Assembly (NCBI RefSeq): GCF_027105055.1
Contig: NZ_CP114264.1
Coordinates: 930,001-994,000 of the forward strand
DNA from: Acinetobacter sp. TR3
GTDB taxonomy: Bacteria > Pseudomonadota > Gammaproteobacteria > Pseudomonadales > Moraxellaceae
Length of the DNA stretch: 64,000 bases
Direction: 5' to 3'
The translations under genes and the position numbers were made by a program. Shown in pieces: positions 27,217-35,733 of this stretch (its first letter is position 1; each line of letters begins with the position of its first letter). The notes beneath the pieces were generated by a model, which had not been told where the DNA came from, ran no database searches, and worked only from the letters and a program-made list of their open reading frames with translations.

Positions 27217-27262
27217 AATAAAGCCCCTATTCTCATAAATTGAGAGTAGGGTCTTTATTTTG
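27217..27262 (+). terminator. Terminator of the copper ATPase gene
   Basis: AATAAAG, CCCTATTCTCA (27225-27235), loop TAAAT, TGAGAGTAGGG (27241-27251) and CTTTATT form a long stem with one G-U pair and one mismatch, followed by T-rich sequence. It begins 14 bases after the stop. Confidence 0.85.
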
Positions 27263-27365
27263 ACCCAATTGACATCATCAAAATGAATGCAGTCAATTCT
27301 ATTTCTCTGTTTTATCCTTAACTTGAATCAAAACTATTGGGAAATAGCTAAGGATGGATCTAAAG

Positions 27366-28604
27366 ATGCAAAACAATAAATTTAGTCGTGTTGTAAAATC
27401 ACTTTTTACTTCAAGTATTATCGTATCATCATTATTATTGACGAATGCGACTCATGCAGCACCTGAAGGTAAACTGGATTTAACACTTTCTGCACATTCA
27501 CAAAATAAGATTAAACAGCTACTTAACGATCCTAAAACGTGGCAACAAATTCCAAATCAAGTCACTTTATGTGTGTTCTCTCCAAATGGGGAGCATAGTG
27601 AGGCTTTTGAACAGGCTACAAGTTACATCACTGAAATTCCACGTATGGTACGTGTAGCCAAGCAGTTTGGTGTCAATATGAATGTGACACGACCATCTCA
27701 TTTACAGTTCAAATTAGATTTTGATTATCCAAAACTTAAAAAATCAGCGTCTACTTTGGTTAATTTAAAAGTTTATACCAATGAAGCGGTATTAACAGAA
27801 GATTTCCGTAGTAAACGTTGTGATGGTGCAGGGATTAGTAATCTGCGTGCAAAACAATTTAATAAATTTGTAGGAAGTATTGATGCGATTGGCGCATTAC
27901 AAACCTATAAGCAATTGAGTTCGGTGATTCAGGTTTTGGCAAATCCAAAATTTGATGAAAAAATGGTAAATAAAGATTATGAAGTCGTTGGTATTGTGCC
28001 ACTTGGTGCCGCTTATATTATGGTGACTGATCGTAATATTAATACTTTAGCCAAAGCAGCAGGTAAAAAAGTTGCGGTTTTCCAATTTGATGAAACTCAA
28101 AAGAAATTGGTACAGAGTGTAGGTGCTCAACCTGTTTCAGTGGATTTAGTCACTGTTGGAGGTAAGTTTAATAATAAAGAAGTTGATATTATGGCGGGGC
28201 CAGCTATTTTATTTGAACCGCTTGAGCTACAAAAAGGGATGACAGATAAATCGGGCAAAGCTGTTGGAGGAATTATCAAGTTTCCTGTGATTCAAGTGAC
28301 AGGAACTTTGATTATGCATCGTAATAAATTCCCCGCAGGAATGGGTTCTATTGCGCGTGAAGTTATCTCAAAACAGTTAAATCCTGCATTTGAATTTGTC
28401 GATAAGATTGAAGCGAAAGTTCCAGATAAATTTTGGTTGAACTTACATGAAAGTGATAAACCTGGTTATGTCAGATTGATGCGTGAAGCACGTATTCAAA
28501 TGACTAAAGAAGGTTTTTACGATAAAGATATGATGAAGTTGCTGAAACAGGTTCGTTGTTCACAAGATCCTAGTAATTATGAATGTGCTTTGAAAGATGA
28601 GTAA
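27366..28604 (+). CDS. AdeT-like periplasmic solute-binding protein
   Basis: A 412-residue exported protein with signal MQNNKFSRVVKSLF..., cleavage near THA-AP. The body is a two-lobe binding-protein fold with TRAP-receptor character (EIPRMVRVAKQFGVN, GIVPLGAAYIMVTDRNI, then helical C-terminus). It resembles the Acinetobacter AdeT1/AdeT2 group, which has been annotated as an RND efflux component linked to aminoglycoside resistance. The sequence shows no RND features and reads as a solute receptor. Cysteine pairs near the N- and C-termini may form disulfides. AAGGA ahead favours the second ATG (27366) over 27354. No permease gene is adjacent. Confidence 0.65.
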   Translation: MQNNKFSRVVKSLFTSSIIVSSLLLTNATHAAPEGKLDLTLSAHSQNKIKQLLNDPKTWQQIPNQVTLCVFSPNGEHSEAFEQATSYITEIPRMVRVAKQFGVNMNVTRPSHLQFKLDFDYPKLKKSASTLVNLKVYTNEAVLTEDFRSKRCDGAGISNLRAKQFNKFVGSIDAIGALQTYKQLSSVIQVLANPKFDEKMVNKDYEVVGIVPLGAAYIMVTDRNINTLAKAAGKKVAVFQFDETQKKLVQSVGAQPVSVDLVTVGGKFNNKEVDIMAGPAILFEPLELQKGMTDKSGKAVGGIIKFPVIQVTGTLIMHRNKFPAGMGSIAREVISKQLNPAFEFVDKIEAKVPDKFWLNLHESDKPGYVRLMREARIQMTKEGFYDKDMMKLLKQVRCSQDPSNYECALKDE

Positions 28605-28778
28605 TTTTTAAGTCATTTGACATTATAGAAAAAGAGAATCATGGAAATAGCAGGATTAAGTTATAAACTTGGTATTTCCAACTTTGATCAATCAAGTGAT
28701 AAGTCATATCCAGAGAATTGATCATTTGATTCATAGAAATGATTTATTTTATAGAAATGAAGAGCTATAGGATCAATC

Positions 28779-29072
28779 ATGAATATAATTTTTCAACTCA
28801 AAAATAAATTGATCAAACAAGGTATTCAGTTAAATAAACCAGCAACATGGCAACAGATTTTAGCTTTTGAATATAAGCATCAAGTTAAATTATCACCCAT
28901 TTTAACAGCTTACTTTTTGGAATTTAATGGTATAGCTGACCGCGATATGGATGATAATTATTTTACGTTCGTATCGCTGGACGCATTCCAATCGGTTGAA
29001 ACTATTTTAAGCTATGATGATAAAGACAAGTTTTTATATCCAAATTGTTTTGTAATTTCAGAATTTTTATAA
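28779..29072 (+). CDS. Short SUKH/SMI1-KNR4-like protein, probably truncated
   Basis: A 97-residue protein with the N-terminal half of a SUKH fold: TWQQILAFEYKHQVKLSP, then AYFLEFNGI (the typical L-x-x-x-N-G element) and FTFVSLDAFQ. SUKH proteins are often immunity proteins against secreted toxins. The family usually runs 130-180 residues; this one ends at ISEFL, just two bases before the T tract of the 6S RNA terminator. This suggests loss of its 3' part. AGGATC precedes the ATG. No toxin gene is adjacent. It could be an orphan immunity gene or a remnant. Confidence 0.5.
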   Translation: MNIIFQLKNKLIKQGIQLNKPATWQQILAFEYKHQVKLSPILTAYFLEFNGIADRDMDDNYFTFVSLDAFQSVETILSYDDKDKFLYPNCFVISEFL

Positions 29073-29074
29073 TT

Positions 29075-29259
29075 AAAAAAATTGCTCCAGAGATGCCGCT
29101 GCATGGTCGTTACCCTGAACCCGATGAGTTCAAGGTGGAGGTGACGCATACTTACTGGGTTTCCTACTCGGGGTAGGCATACACTCAAAATATACAGGAC
29201 ACATCCATAAATTTAAGTATCGGCAGGGGACTAGACGTACTGGCGAACACCCTAGAGAC
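29075..29259 (-). ncRNA. ssrS: 6S RNA
   Basis: 6S RNA mimics an open promoter, binds sigma-70 RNA polymerase and lowers transcription in stationary phase. The minus strand reads TGTCTCTAGGGTGTTCGCC at the 5' end, AGTCCCCTGCCGATA in the 5' bulge region, and CACCTTGAAC...GGGTTCAGGGTAACG...GCAGCGGCATCTCTGGAG at the 3' end, which pairs with the 5' end. These blocks match the E. coli 6S sequence closely. A T tract (29081-29075) ends it, giving about 180 nt. It lies directly downstream of zapA, the conserved gammaproteobacterial position. Confidence 0.95.
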
Positions 29260-29265
29260 AGTTTT

Positions 29266-29293
29266 AGTATAACCGATCTTTACGCGATGACAA
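29266..29293 (-). promoter_or_regulatory. Sigma-70 promoter of 6S RNA
   Basis: On the minus strand TTGTCA (29293-29288) and TATACT (29271-29266) are 16 bases apart, and the 6S RNA 5' end follows 6-7 bases later. The gene can thus be transcribed independently of zapA. Confidence 0.8.
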
Positions 29294-29340
29294 TCGCTAC
29301 TTGTAAAGATAATTATTAATTGTTGAGGCTTTGTGCAATT

Positions 29341-29628
29341 TTACTCAACACTTTGTTCTATATCTTCCAAAATCGTTTGGATTAAATGCTCACAATGTGC
29401 ATATTCCTGTAATGATTTGTTTAAGCTAAACACTTCTTGCGCCATTTGTAGTGCAACCATAATAACAAGTTTATTATGTTCAACACGTGGTGCGTTGCGG
29501 CGCATATCATGAAACTTTTGATTTAAAAATTCAGCGGCACGCTCAAGTTCTTCTCGCTTATCTTCAGTCGTGTTAAGACGGAAAGTCTGTTCAATTAAGC
29601 GAAGCTCAACAACAATGGGTTCACTCAT
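29341..29628 (-). CDS. zapA: Cell division protein ZapA
   Basis: ZapA binds FtsZ and bundles its filaments at the division ring. The 95-residue protein has the family start (VELRLIEQTFRLNTTEDKRE), the alpha-beta N-terminal domain with VIMVALQMAQEV, and a C-terminal coiled coil that forms the tetramer. It begins two bases after the stop of the coiled-coil gene upstream, so the two are co-transcribed, and 6S RNA follows on the same strand. Confidence 0.92.
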   Translation of the reverse strand: MSEPIVVELRLIEQTFRLNTTEDKREELERAAEFLNQKFHDMRRNAPRVEHNKLVIMVALQMAQEVFSLNKSLQEYAHCEHLIQTILEDIEQSVE

Positions 29629-29630
29629 GA

Positions 29631-30185
29631 TCAGGTTTCCTCTTGAGTTTCAGCATTTGGATGCGCGAGTTGCTGAATTTCTTGTGCATGTTGATCCTGT
29701 GCAGTACCTAAAATTGCAAGCCGTTGAATAATGGCTTCAACTTTAGATTTTGCCAACTCATTTTTCTGTAGCAAGCGATCACGATCTTGTTGTAAATCTT
29801 GAATTTCTTGCTGACTATGACGTTGCTGTGCTTGTAACTTCTCTTTATTTACACGTAAGTCATTACGCTCAGCCAAAATCTCTTGAAAGCGGTTTTTTAA
29901 ATCAGTGGTGCTTTTCTCTAAGCGGCTATAACGTTCCGCTAAAGTTGTTGCATCTTGATTCAGTTGTTTAAATTGATCTTGTAACTGAGACAATTGTTCA
30001 GTTAAGTTATCAACTTCTTCCTGCTTTTGCGTGATGATGCTATTTTTCTGCACAACTTGTGCATGGTGGTCAGTTTCAGCTAATTGTTTAGCCTCAGTAA
30101 GCGAAGTATTCTCTCGCTCTAAATGATGTAAGCGTGTTTTTAAAACACCAATATGCGCTTGTAGACGCTGTAATTGTTCTAACAT
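29631..30185 (-). CDS. Coiled-coil protein upstream of zapA (ZapB-like)
   Basis: A 184-residue protein that is almost one continuous coiled coil (heptads from about residue 5 to 165, rich in Q, L, E and R) with a short T/E-rich tail. In many gammaproteobacteria a short ZapB-like/TIGR02449 coiled-coil protein precedes zapA; this one is two to three times longer. A role as a ZapA/FtsZ-ring partner is inferred from position and shape. The ATG at 30185 is preferred over the TTG at 30209; neither has a good ribosome site. It is divergent from ygfB with 66 bases between starts. Confidence 0.7.
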   Translation of the reverse strand: MLEQLQRLQAHIGVLKTRLHHLERENTSLTEAKQLAETDHHAQVVQKNSIITQKQEEVDNLTEQLSQLQDQFKQLNQDATTLAERYSRLEKSTTDLKNRFQEILAERNDLRVNKEKLQAQQRHSQQEIQDLQQDRDRLLQKNELAKSKVEAIIQRLAILGTAQDQHAQEIQQLAHPNAETQEET

Positions 30186-30251
30186 AACGAAGGTCGCACA
30201 GAGTTGCAATCAAAGGTAATATATACAGCAGTATAGAGATTGGATAAACGA

Positions 30252-30884
30252 ATGCAAGACGATATTTCAGGTTGGACGGAATGGAATGCTCATTTTGATG
30301 GCATTGAAGAAATTTCAAGTCCAAGTGAGTTACATGGTTTACTCACAGGTATAGTGTGTGTCACACAAGCGCCAACCACCGATGAATGGTCACAGATTTT
30401 AAACACCCTCAATGTGCCTTCTTTACAGCCAGAGGCACTGGAAGGTCTAACCGATGAAGCAGAAGATGTTGCTCATGCTTTGTCAGATGATGAATTAGAT
30501 TATTTACCTATGCTTCCAGATGATAGCCATTTGCTTGTAGATCGTGTGCAGGCGTTGGCAGATTGGTGCGCAGGCGTAGTCCTCGGTTTTGGTTTGGCTT
30601 CAGGTCATATTCGTGGTGAAGAACAAGAGCTGATTGAACATTTACAAGATGTTGCAGCAGTTGAGTTTGAAGACTCCGATAATGATGAAGAGGGTGAAGA
30701 AAGCTATCAGGAATTGTATGAGTTTGTACGTTTGATTCCTGTGAGCTTATCGATTGGCCGTACCAAGATTCCTGTCGCTGAAAGTTCATTATTGAAAAAC
30801 TTTCATGCTAAAAGCAGAAATCAAGATACAGCAGTTGATCCACAAACTGTTGTCGAAATGTTTACTCCACATCGTCCGAGTTAA
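30252..30884 (+). CDS. ygfB: UPF0149 family protein YgfB
   Basis: A 210-residue helical protein of the YgfB/UPF0149 family: ELHGLLTGIVC near residue 26, then DWCAGVVLGFGLASG in the middle and an acidic C-terminal half. In Pseudomonas aeruginosa YgfB is reported to interfere with the AlpA antiterminator and so affects beta-lactam resistance; whether that holds here is unknown. A TTG at 30240 extends the frame, but the ATG at 30252 matches the family start better. It is the first gene of the conserved ygfB-pepP-ubiH-ubiI order. Confidence 0.85.
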   Translation: MQDDISGWTEWNAHFDGIEEISSPSELHGLLTGIVCVTQAPTTDEWSQILNTLNVPSLQPEALEGLTDEAEDVAHALSDDELDYLPMLPDDSHLLVDRVQALADWCAGVVLGFGLASGHIRGEEQELIEHLQDVAAVEFEDSDNDEEGEESYQELYEFVRLIPVSLSIGRTKIPVAESSLLKNFHAKSRNQDTAVDPQTVVEMFTPHRPS

Positions 30885-30900
30885 GGCGATTTAAAATCTC

Positions 30901-30931
30901 CCTAAATCCCTCTTTATAAAAGAGGGACTTT
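30901..30931 (+). repeat. Short palindromic repeat between ygfB and pepP
   Basis: TCCCTCTTT (30907-30915), loop ATA, AAAGAGGGA (30919-30927), framed by CCTAAA and CTTT. It is the best-formed copy of the unit also seen, degenerate, at 17139-17171. It lies 16 bases before the pepP start. A REP-like dispersed element is likely. Confidence 0.6.
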
Positions 30932-30947
30932 CTAGCTGTAGGATAAT

Positions 30948-32273
30948 ATGAAATTAACTCAAGCTGATTTTAAACAACGCCGTGATCTTCTTGCTAATCA
31001 AATAGGCAGCAATAGCATTGCAATTATTGCGACTCGAGCAGAAATGTATCGTAATCGTGATGCTGACTATAAATATCGTGCAGACAGTAGTTTTTATTAT
31101 CTGACTGGATTCGCCGAGCCAGAAGCCGTTGCAATCATTGAAACCTTTGAAGAAGGTGAGGAATATAGCTATAGCTTGTTCTGCCGTGAACGTAATCGTG
31201 AAATGGAAATCTGGAATGGCTATCGTGCTGGAATTGATGGTGCGATTGAAATTTATGATGCAGATGAAGCGTATGCAATTGATTTACTCGATGACGAAAT
31301 TATCGACAAGCTATTAAATAAACAACGCCTGTACTATCGTATTGGTCAGAATGCTGAATTTGATGCGCGCGTGAGTCAATGGATTCAAAAAGCAGATGCT
31401 CAACAGCGTCGTGGTGGTGCTGCACCTGCGGAGGTGATTCAGCTTGATCGTATCGTTGATGAAATGCGTTTGAAAAAATCAGCACAAGAAATTGAGTTGA
31501 TGCAGATTGCATCGAATATCAGTGCCGAAGCACATACTCGTGCCATGCAAACCGTTAAACCACAGATGATGGAGTATGCGCTTGAAGCAGAACTCAATTA
31601 TGTCTTTGGAAAAAATGGTTGTGTACCTGCTTACAATAGTATTGTAGGTGGTGGTGAAAATGCTTGTATTCTGCATTATGTTGAAAATAACAAGCCTTTA
31701 AAAGATGGTGATTTGGTCTTGATTGATGCAGCGTGTGAATATGAGTTCTATGCATCGGATATTACCCGTACTTTCCCTGTAAATGGCAAGTTTAGTCCTG
31801 AGCAGAAAGCACTTTATAATATTGTTTTAGATGCTCAATTGGCTGCCATTGATGCAACTCGTATTGGCAATCACTATAAATATCCACATGAAGTGGCTGT
31901 AAAGATTTTAACCCAAGGTTTGGTTGATCTTGGCTTAATGAGTGGCAATGTAGATGAGTTGGTTGAGAGCGAAGCATTCCGTCAATTCTTTATGCATGGT
32001 ACAGGACATTGGCTCGGTATGGATGTACATGATGTGGGTGCTTATAAAAATGGCGAAGACTGGCGTGCTTATGAGGCGGGTATGGTGGTGACCGTTGAAC
32101 CCGGTCTATATGTTGCACCAGATGATGAAACGGTTGATGCAAAATGGCGCGGTATCGGGATTCGTATCGAGGACGATATTGTCGTGACTGAAAATGGACC
32201 ATTGGTTTTGACTAAGAATGTAGTGAAAACCGTTGAAGAGATTGAAAGTTTGATGGCTCAAAAGAAAACATAA
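30948..32273 (+). CDS. pepP: Xaa-Pro aminopeptidase P
   Basis: PepP removes an N-terminal residue preceding proline. The 441-residue protein has the aminopeptidase P N-terminal domain (YRNRDADYKYRADSSFYYLTGF) and the M24B metallopeptidase domain with all dinuclear metal ligands: two aspartates (LIDAACEYEFYASDITRTF), histidine (HGTGHWLGMDVHD) and two glutamates (VTVEPGLY and RIEDDIVV). The ATG follows TAGGATAAT. It ends at a strong terminator at 32283, so in this genome it is probably uncoupled from ubiH. Confidence 0.95.
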   Translation: MKLTQADFKQRRDLLANQIGSNSIAIIATRAEMYRNRDADYKYRADSSFYYLTGFAEPEAVAIIETFEEGEEYSYSLFCRERNREMEIWNGYRAGIDGAIEIYDADEAYAIDLLDDEIIDKLLNKQRLYYRIGQNAEFDARVSQWIQKADAQQRRGGAAPAEVIQLDRIVDEMRLKKSAQEIELMQIASNISAEAHTRAMQTVKPQMMEYALEAELNYVFGKNGCVPAYNSIVGGGENACILHYVENNKPLKDGDLVLIDAACEYEFYASDITRTFPVNGKFSPEQKALYNIVLDAQLAAIDATRIGNHYKYPHEVAVKILTQGLVDLGLMSGNVDELVESEAFRQFFMHGTGHWLGMDVHDVGAYKNGEDWRAYEAGMVVTVEPGLYVAPDDETVDAKWRGIGIRIEDDIVVTENGPLVLTKNVVKTVEEIESLMAQKKT

Positions 32274-32282
32274 ATACCTGAT

Positions 32283-32309
32283 ATGGGCTAATAGATTTAG
32301 CCCATTTTT
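32283..32309 (+). terminator. Terminator of pepP
   Basis: ATGGGCTAA (32283-32291), loop TAGAT, TTAGCCCAT (32297-32305), T tract to 32309: a 9-bp perfect stem 9 bases after the stop. Confidence 0.9.
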
Positions 32310-32330
32310 CTATAAAAAAAGAGAATAATA

Positions 32331-32837
32331 ATGAGTGAATATGCGCCACAATATACTTTTAAAGAAGGAATAAGGTTGCGGTTATTGTATGTATTATATT
32401 CAATGCCAGTGATTTTATTTTTATGGGGTATTTTTGGAATAACTAAAATATCATATTGGTTGGAGTGTTCTCCTTATGGGCGGCAAGTGTTTTTCTATGG
32501 TGAATTTGTAGGAATGTATATTTTTTTTGGATGTGTTTCCTTATTTTTTTGGATTAAAAATGATTATCCGGTGATTAAGTTAAAACAATATCCATTACCT
32601 CATAAAAAAGTCTTAAGAAAAATAAAATATAAATATGGTTGGCGAGCGGTAATGCCTGTGGTCATTAAATTGATAATTTGTATTTCATTTTTTATTATTT
32701 CGATATGGGGGTATTTTCAGGCAACGATTATAATTAACAATAATATTAATGTAATAGAGCAGCAGAGTTGGACTGTATTGTGTGAAAATATGAGTAAACG
32801 ATCAAAAGAAATTAAAATGCTATCAAATATGCAATAA
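32331..32837 (+). CDS. Accessory membrane protein of unknown function
   Basis: A 168-residue protein with three membrane helices (about 18-38, 58-76 and 106-128), basic loops, and a short polar C-terminus with one cysteine. It shows no recognised family. It is notably more AT-rich than its neighbours (runs such as ATAATTAACAATAATATTAATG) and is wedged between pepP and ubiH, which are normally adjacent. Codon use and position suggest an acquired or lineage-specific gene. AGAGAATAATA precedes the ATG. Confidence 0.6.
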   Translation: MSEYAPQYTFKEGIRLRLLYVLYSMPVILFLWGIFGITKISYWLECSPYGRQVFFYGEFVGMYIFFGCVSLFFWIKNDYPVIKLKQYPLPHKKVLRKIKYKYGWRAVMPVVIKLIICISFFIISIWGYFQATIIINNNINVIEQQSWTVLCENMSKRSKEIKMLSNMQ

Positions 32838-33292
32838 CACCAAAAAACACTAATGAAATTGGAAATCGCGACGGTTTTGTCTTTAATTAAGATGCCATAC
32901 TTATACCCAAAGTGTGTAATTAATTGCGATAGAAGAGGGTTAAAACGAATTAACGTTATCATCTGCTGAATATAAAAAACATATATTGTAAGTAATTACA
33001 GTTGCAACGATTGCGAGCGATTTGAGATAAGGGTTTTCTCTTAATGTCTAATTTCTTTTTTATATGATAGAAGATTTTTAAGTAGGGGCACATTATTGCT
33101 GAATGTTTTTAATAAATTAGCTACAAAGATCATAAGTTCGGAAAAATGGAAAAAGTATTTAATTTTTAAGTCTAATTTGAATGTAATTTGAAAAAAATAG
33201 ACCAAACAAAGTACAAATTCCATTCCTGATTTGAGTTAGAGTAAGATAGTCCCGAAACATCAAGTCATGAAAAACTGATAAGGAATAATATT
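32838..33292. other. 455-base AT-rich gap ahead of ubiH
   Basis: No convincing gene. It contains a 38-codon open frame (ATG at 32853 to 32969) with no ribosome site. There are no repeats, terminators or recognised RNAs. The last ~60 bases must include the ubiH promoter; AAGGA stands before the ubiH ATG. It may be decayed sequence left with the accessory membrane gene. Confidence 0.4.
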
Positions 33293-34504
33293 ATGCAGCA
33301 ACAAGTCATCATTGTCGGTGGAGGTATGGTTGGACTCAGCCTTGCTCTAATGTTGGCAAAATCTAATATCGCAGTAAAGTTATTAGAAGCTGTGAAATAT
33401 CCGAATTACGATGACGAAAACGTTGCGCCTTATCATTCTAGCTTTGATGCGCGGAATACCGCATTGTCACGTCGTAGTGTACAGATTTACCAAAAGTTAG
33501 GCTTATGGGAAGCACTTCAACAACATGCTACACCAATTCTACAAGTGCATATCACCGAGCAAGGCAGCTTTGGAAAGGCTCGCTTAGTGGCAGAACAAGA
33601 AAAAGTAGAAAGCTTTGGACAAGTGATTGAGAACGCATGGCTGGGTCGTGTACTACTGACTCAAGTACGTCTACAGCCTTTGATTGAATTGATTGATGGT
33701 GTACAAGTAACTTCACTCACACAAAATGATGATGAGGTACACATCGAAGCGATGCGCAATGGTGAATATATCCATTCCTTAAAATCCAAGTTGGTGATTG
33801 CGGCTGATGGTCGTGATTCTTTCTGTCGCCAAGCGATTGGTGTGGGTGTAGATGAACATGATTATGACCAAGTAGCCATCGTCACTACTGTACAAACCTC
33901 GAAACCACATCAACAGGTTGGCTTTGAACGTTTTAGTGCTTTAGGGCCATTGGCTCTCTTACCTTTACCGGGTGAATACCGGCGTTCCGTGGTGTGGCCT
34001 GTGAAAAAGGGCACTGAGGCAGAATGGTTAGGTGAAGAAAACGATCAGCATTTTTTGGATGCTTTACAGGAAACCTATGGCGATCGTGCAGGTAAGTTTG
34101 AAAAAACAGGCAAGCGCTTTAGCTATCCACTGGCACAGGTCTTGGCACATAAGCAAGCCGTTGGGCGTGTGGTGTTGATGGGGAATGCCGCACATACCAT
34201 CCATCCAGTTGCAGGGCAAGGTTTTAACCTATGTCTACGTGATGCAGATGTGTTGGTTCGTTTCTTGATGGAGCAATTGGCGAAGTCCGATGATATTGGC
34301 AGTCCTGATAATTTATTGGCTTATGAGCAAGCACGTTTAACTGATCAGCAACGGGTGATTAAATTCTGTGATTCAGTGGTACGTGGCTTTAGCAATCAAA
34401 ATCCAATACTCAAATTATTACGCAATACTGGACTGATTGCATTTGATGTGATTCCGGGTGTTAAGCCTTTGGTTGCCAATTATGCAATGGGGCTAAAAGC
34501 ATGA
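33293..34504 (+). CDS. ubiH: Ubiquinone biosynthesis FAD monooxygenase UbiH
   Basis: A 403-residue flavoprotein hydroxylase of the UbiH/COQ6 family, which adds ring hydroxyls during aerobic ubiquinone synthesis. It has the FAD-binding dinucleotide motif IVGGGMVGLSLALML at residues 6-20, the DG motif (VIAADGRDSFCRQ) and the second FAD motif (VLMGNAAHTIHPVAGQGFNLCLRD; GN replaces the usual GD). UbiH versus UbiI assignment rests on gene order (ubiH first, as in E. coli). Its stop overlaps the next start by four bases (ATGA). Confidence 0.88.
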   Translation: MQQQVIIVGGGMVGLSLALMLAKSNIAVKLLEAVKYPNYDDENVAPYHSSFDARNTALSRRSVQIYQKLGLWEALQQHATPILQVHITEQGSFGKARLVAEQEKVESFGQVIENAWLGRVLLTQVRLQPLIELIDGVQVTSLTQNDDEVHIEAMRNGEYIHSLKSKLVIAADGRDSFCRQAIGVGVDEHDYDQVAIVTTVQTSKPHQQVGFERFSALGPLALLPLPGEYRRSVVWPVKKGTEAEWLGEENDQHFLDALQETYGDRAGKFEKTGKRFSYPLAQVLAHKQAVGRVVLMGNAAHTIHPVAGQGFNLCLRDADVLVRFLMEQLAKSDDIGSPDNLLAYEQARLTDQQRVIKFCDSVVRGFSNQNPILKLLRNTGLIAFDVIPGVKPLVANYAMGLKA

Positions 34505-35733
34505 GTGAGTTATTAGATGTTGTGATTGTTGGCGGTGGTTTAGTCGGTGGATTAACCGCTTTATTGTTGGCTCAAGGTGGCGTACAAGCGACGGTATTGG
34601 ATGCTGCACCTGTGCTAAATCAAGAAAAAACGTTGGCAGTGATGAACCCACGTGTATTGGCTCTGAGTCAAGCCACCATTCATTTACTTAAAACAGTGGA
34701 TGTCTGGAATGATTTAGCACGTCAAATGCCTTATTCAGGTATGCAGGTCTGGAATAAAAATGGCTATGGCGAAATTAATTTTGGACATGCTTCAGAACAG
34801 CAACCTCAATCAGATCAGGCTTTGGGTTCGATGGTTGAGCCAAGTGTTTTGAATGTTGCGATTCAACAAAAAATGCTACAGCAGCTTAAAGACTATCGTA
34901 CTCAAGTGAAAGTGATACGTATCGAGCAGATTTCACAAGGCTGGTCGATTCAACTGGCTGATGGGACAACATTAAAAACCAAGTTATTGATCGGCGCAGA
35001 TGGCGCAAATTCATTTGTACGTGAGCAAGCTTATATTGATTTAGATGTACTGGATTACAAGCAAGCTGCGATCAGCTGTGCGATTAAGACCACTCAGCCA
35101 AATCAATATGTCGCTCGACAAATTTTCTTGCCTACAGGGCCATTGGCTTACTTACCAATGGCGAGTCTTGATTCGCAAGAGAATGGCTATTGGCAGTCGA
35201 TTGTGTGGACTTTACCAGATGACTATGCGGATGAGTATTCAGCGTTAAATGATCAAGACTTTATGCGACTACTCACACAAGAGAGTCTGCATATGTTGGG
35301 TGAGGTTGTTGAGGTGCGTTCAAGAGCGCAATTCCCATTGAAAGCTCGTGCAGCGCAGCGTTACGTTAAATCAGGCTTGGCATTAATCGGCGATGCAGCA
35401 CATGTCATTCATCCTTTGGCTGGACAAGGTGTGAATATTGGTTGCTTAGATGCCGCAGTTCTATGTGATGTATTACTCCATGATTTAAAACGTGGTGTAT
35501 GGGCAAATGAACAAACCTTATTACGCTATGAACATCAGCGTAAGGGACAAAATGATGCGATGATGCATAGTATGTCAGCGATTGGCTGGTTAGAAAGTGC
35601 AGAATTATTTCCCTTTGTTTGGGCACGGAACTTTGGTCTAAAACAAGTTGAACAATTCGATTGGTTTAAAGATCGCTTTATGCGACAAGCCAATGGATTA
35701 GATGCCTTAGAACATACAAGCTATGCTTGCTAA
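34501..35733 (+). CDS. ubiI: Ubiquinone biosynthesis FAD monooxygenase UbiI/VisC-like
   Basis: A 410-residue paralogue of the preceding gene. FAD motif VIVGGGLVGGLTALLLA at 8-24, DG motif LIGADGANSFVREQ, and GD motif LIGDAAHVIHPLAGQGVNIGCLD are all present. In E. coli UbiI performs the C5 hydroxylation of the ubiquinone ring. The ATGA overlap with ubiH implies translational coupling and equal expression. The 174 bases after its stop hold no clear terminator. Confidence 0.85.
   Translation: MSELLDVVIVGGGLVGGLTALLLAQGGVQATVLDAAPVLNQEKTLAVMNPRVLALSQATIHLLKTVDVWNDLARQMPYSGMQVWNKNGYGEINFGHASEQQPQSDQALGSMVEPSVLNVAIQQKMLQQLKDYRTQVKVIRIEQISQGWSIQLADGTTLKTKLLIGADGANSFVREQAYIDLDVLDYKQAAISCAIKTTQPNQYVARQIFLPTGPLAYLPMASLDSQENGYWQSIVWTLPDDYADEYSALNDQDFMRLLTQESLHMLGEVVEVRSRAQFPLKARAAQRYVKSGLALIGDAAHVIHPLAGQGVNIGCLDAAVLCDVLLHDLKRGVWANEQTLLRYEHQRKGQNDAMMHSMSAIGWLESAELFPFVWARNFGLKQVEQFDWFKDRFMRQANGLDALEHTSYAC

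Noticed and set aside
32853-32969. 38-codon frame in the gap before ubiH
   Set aside because: No ribosome site, no recognised sequence, and AT-rich surroundings; chance is likely.
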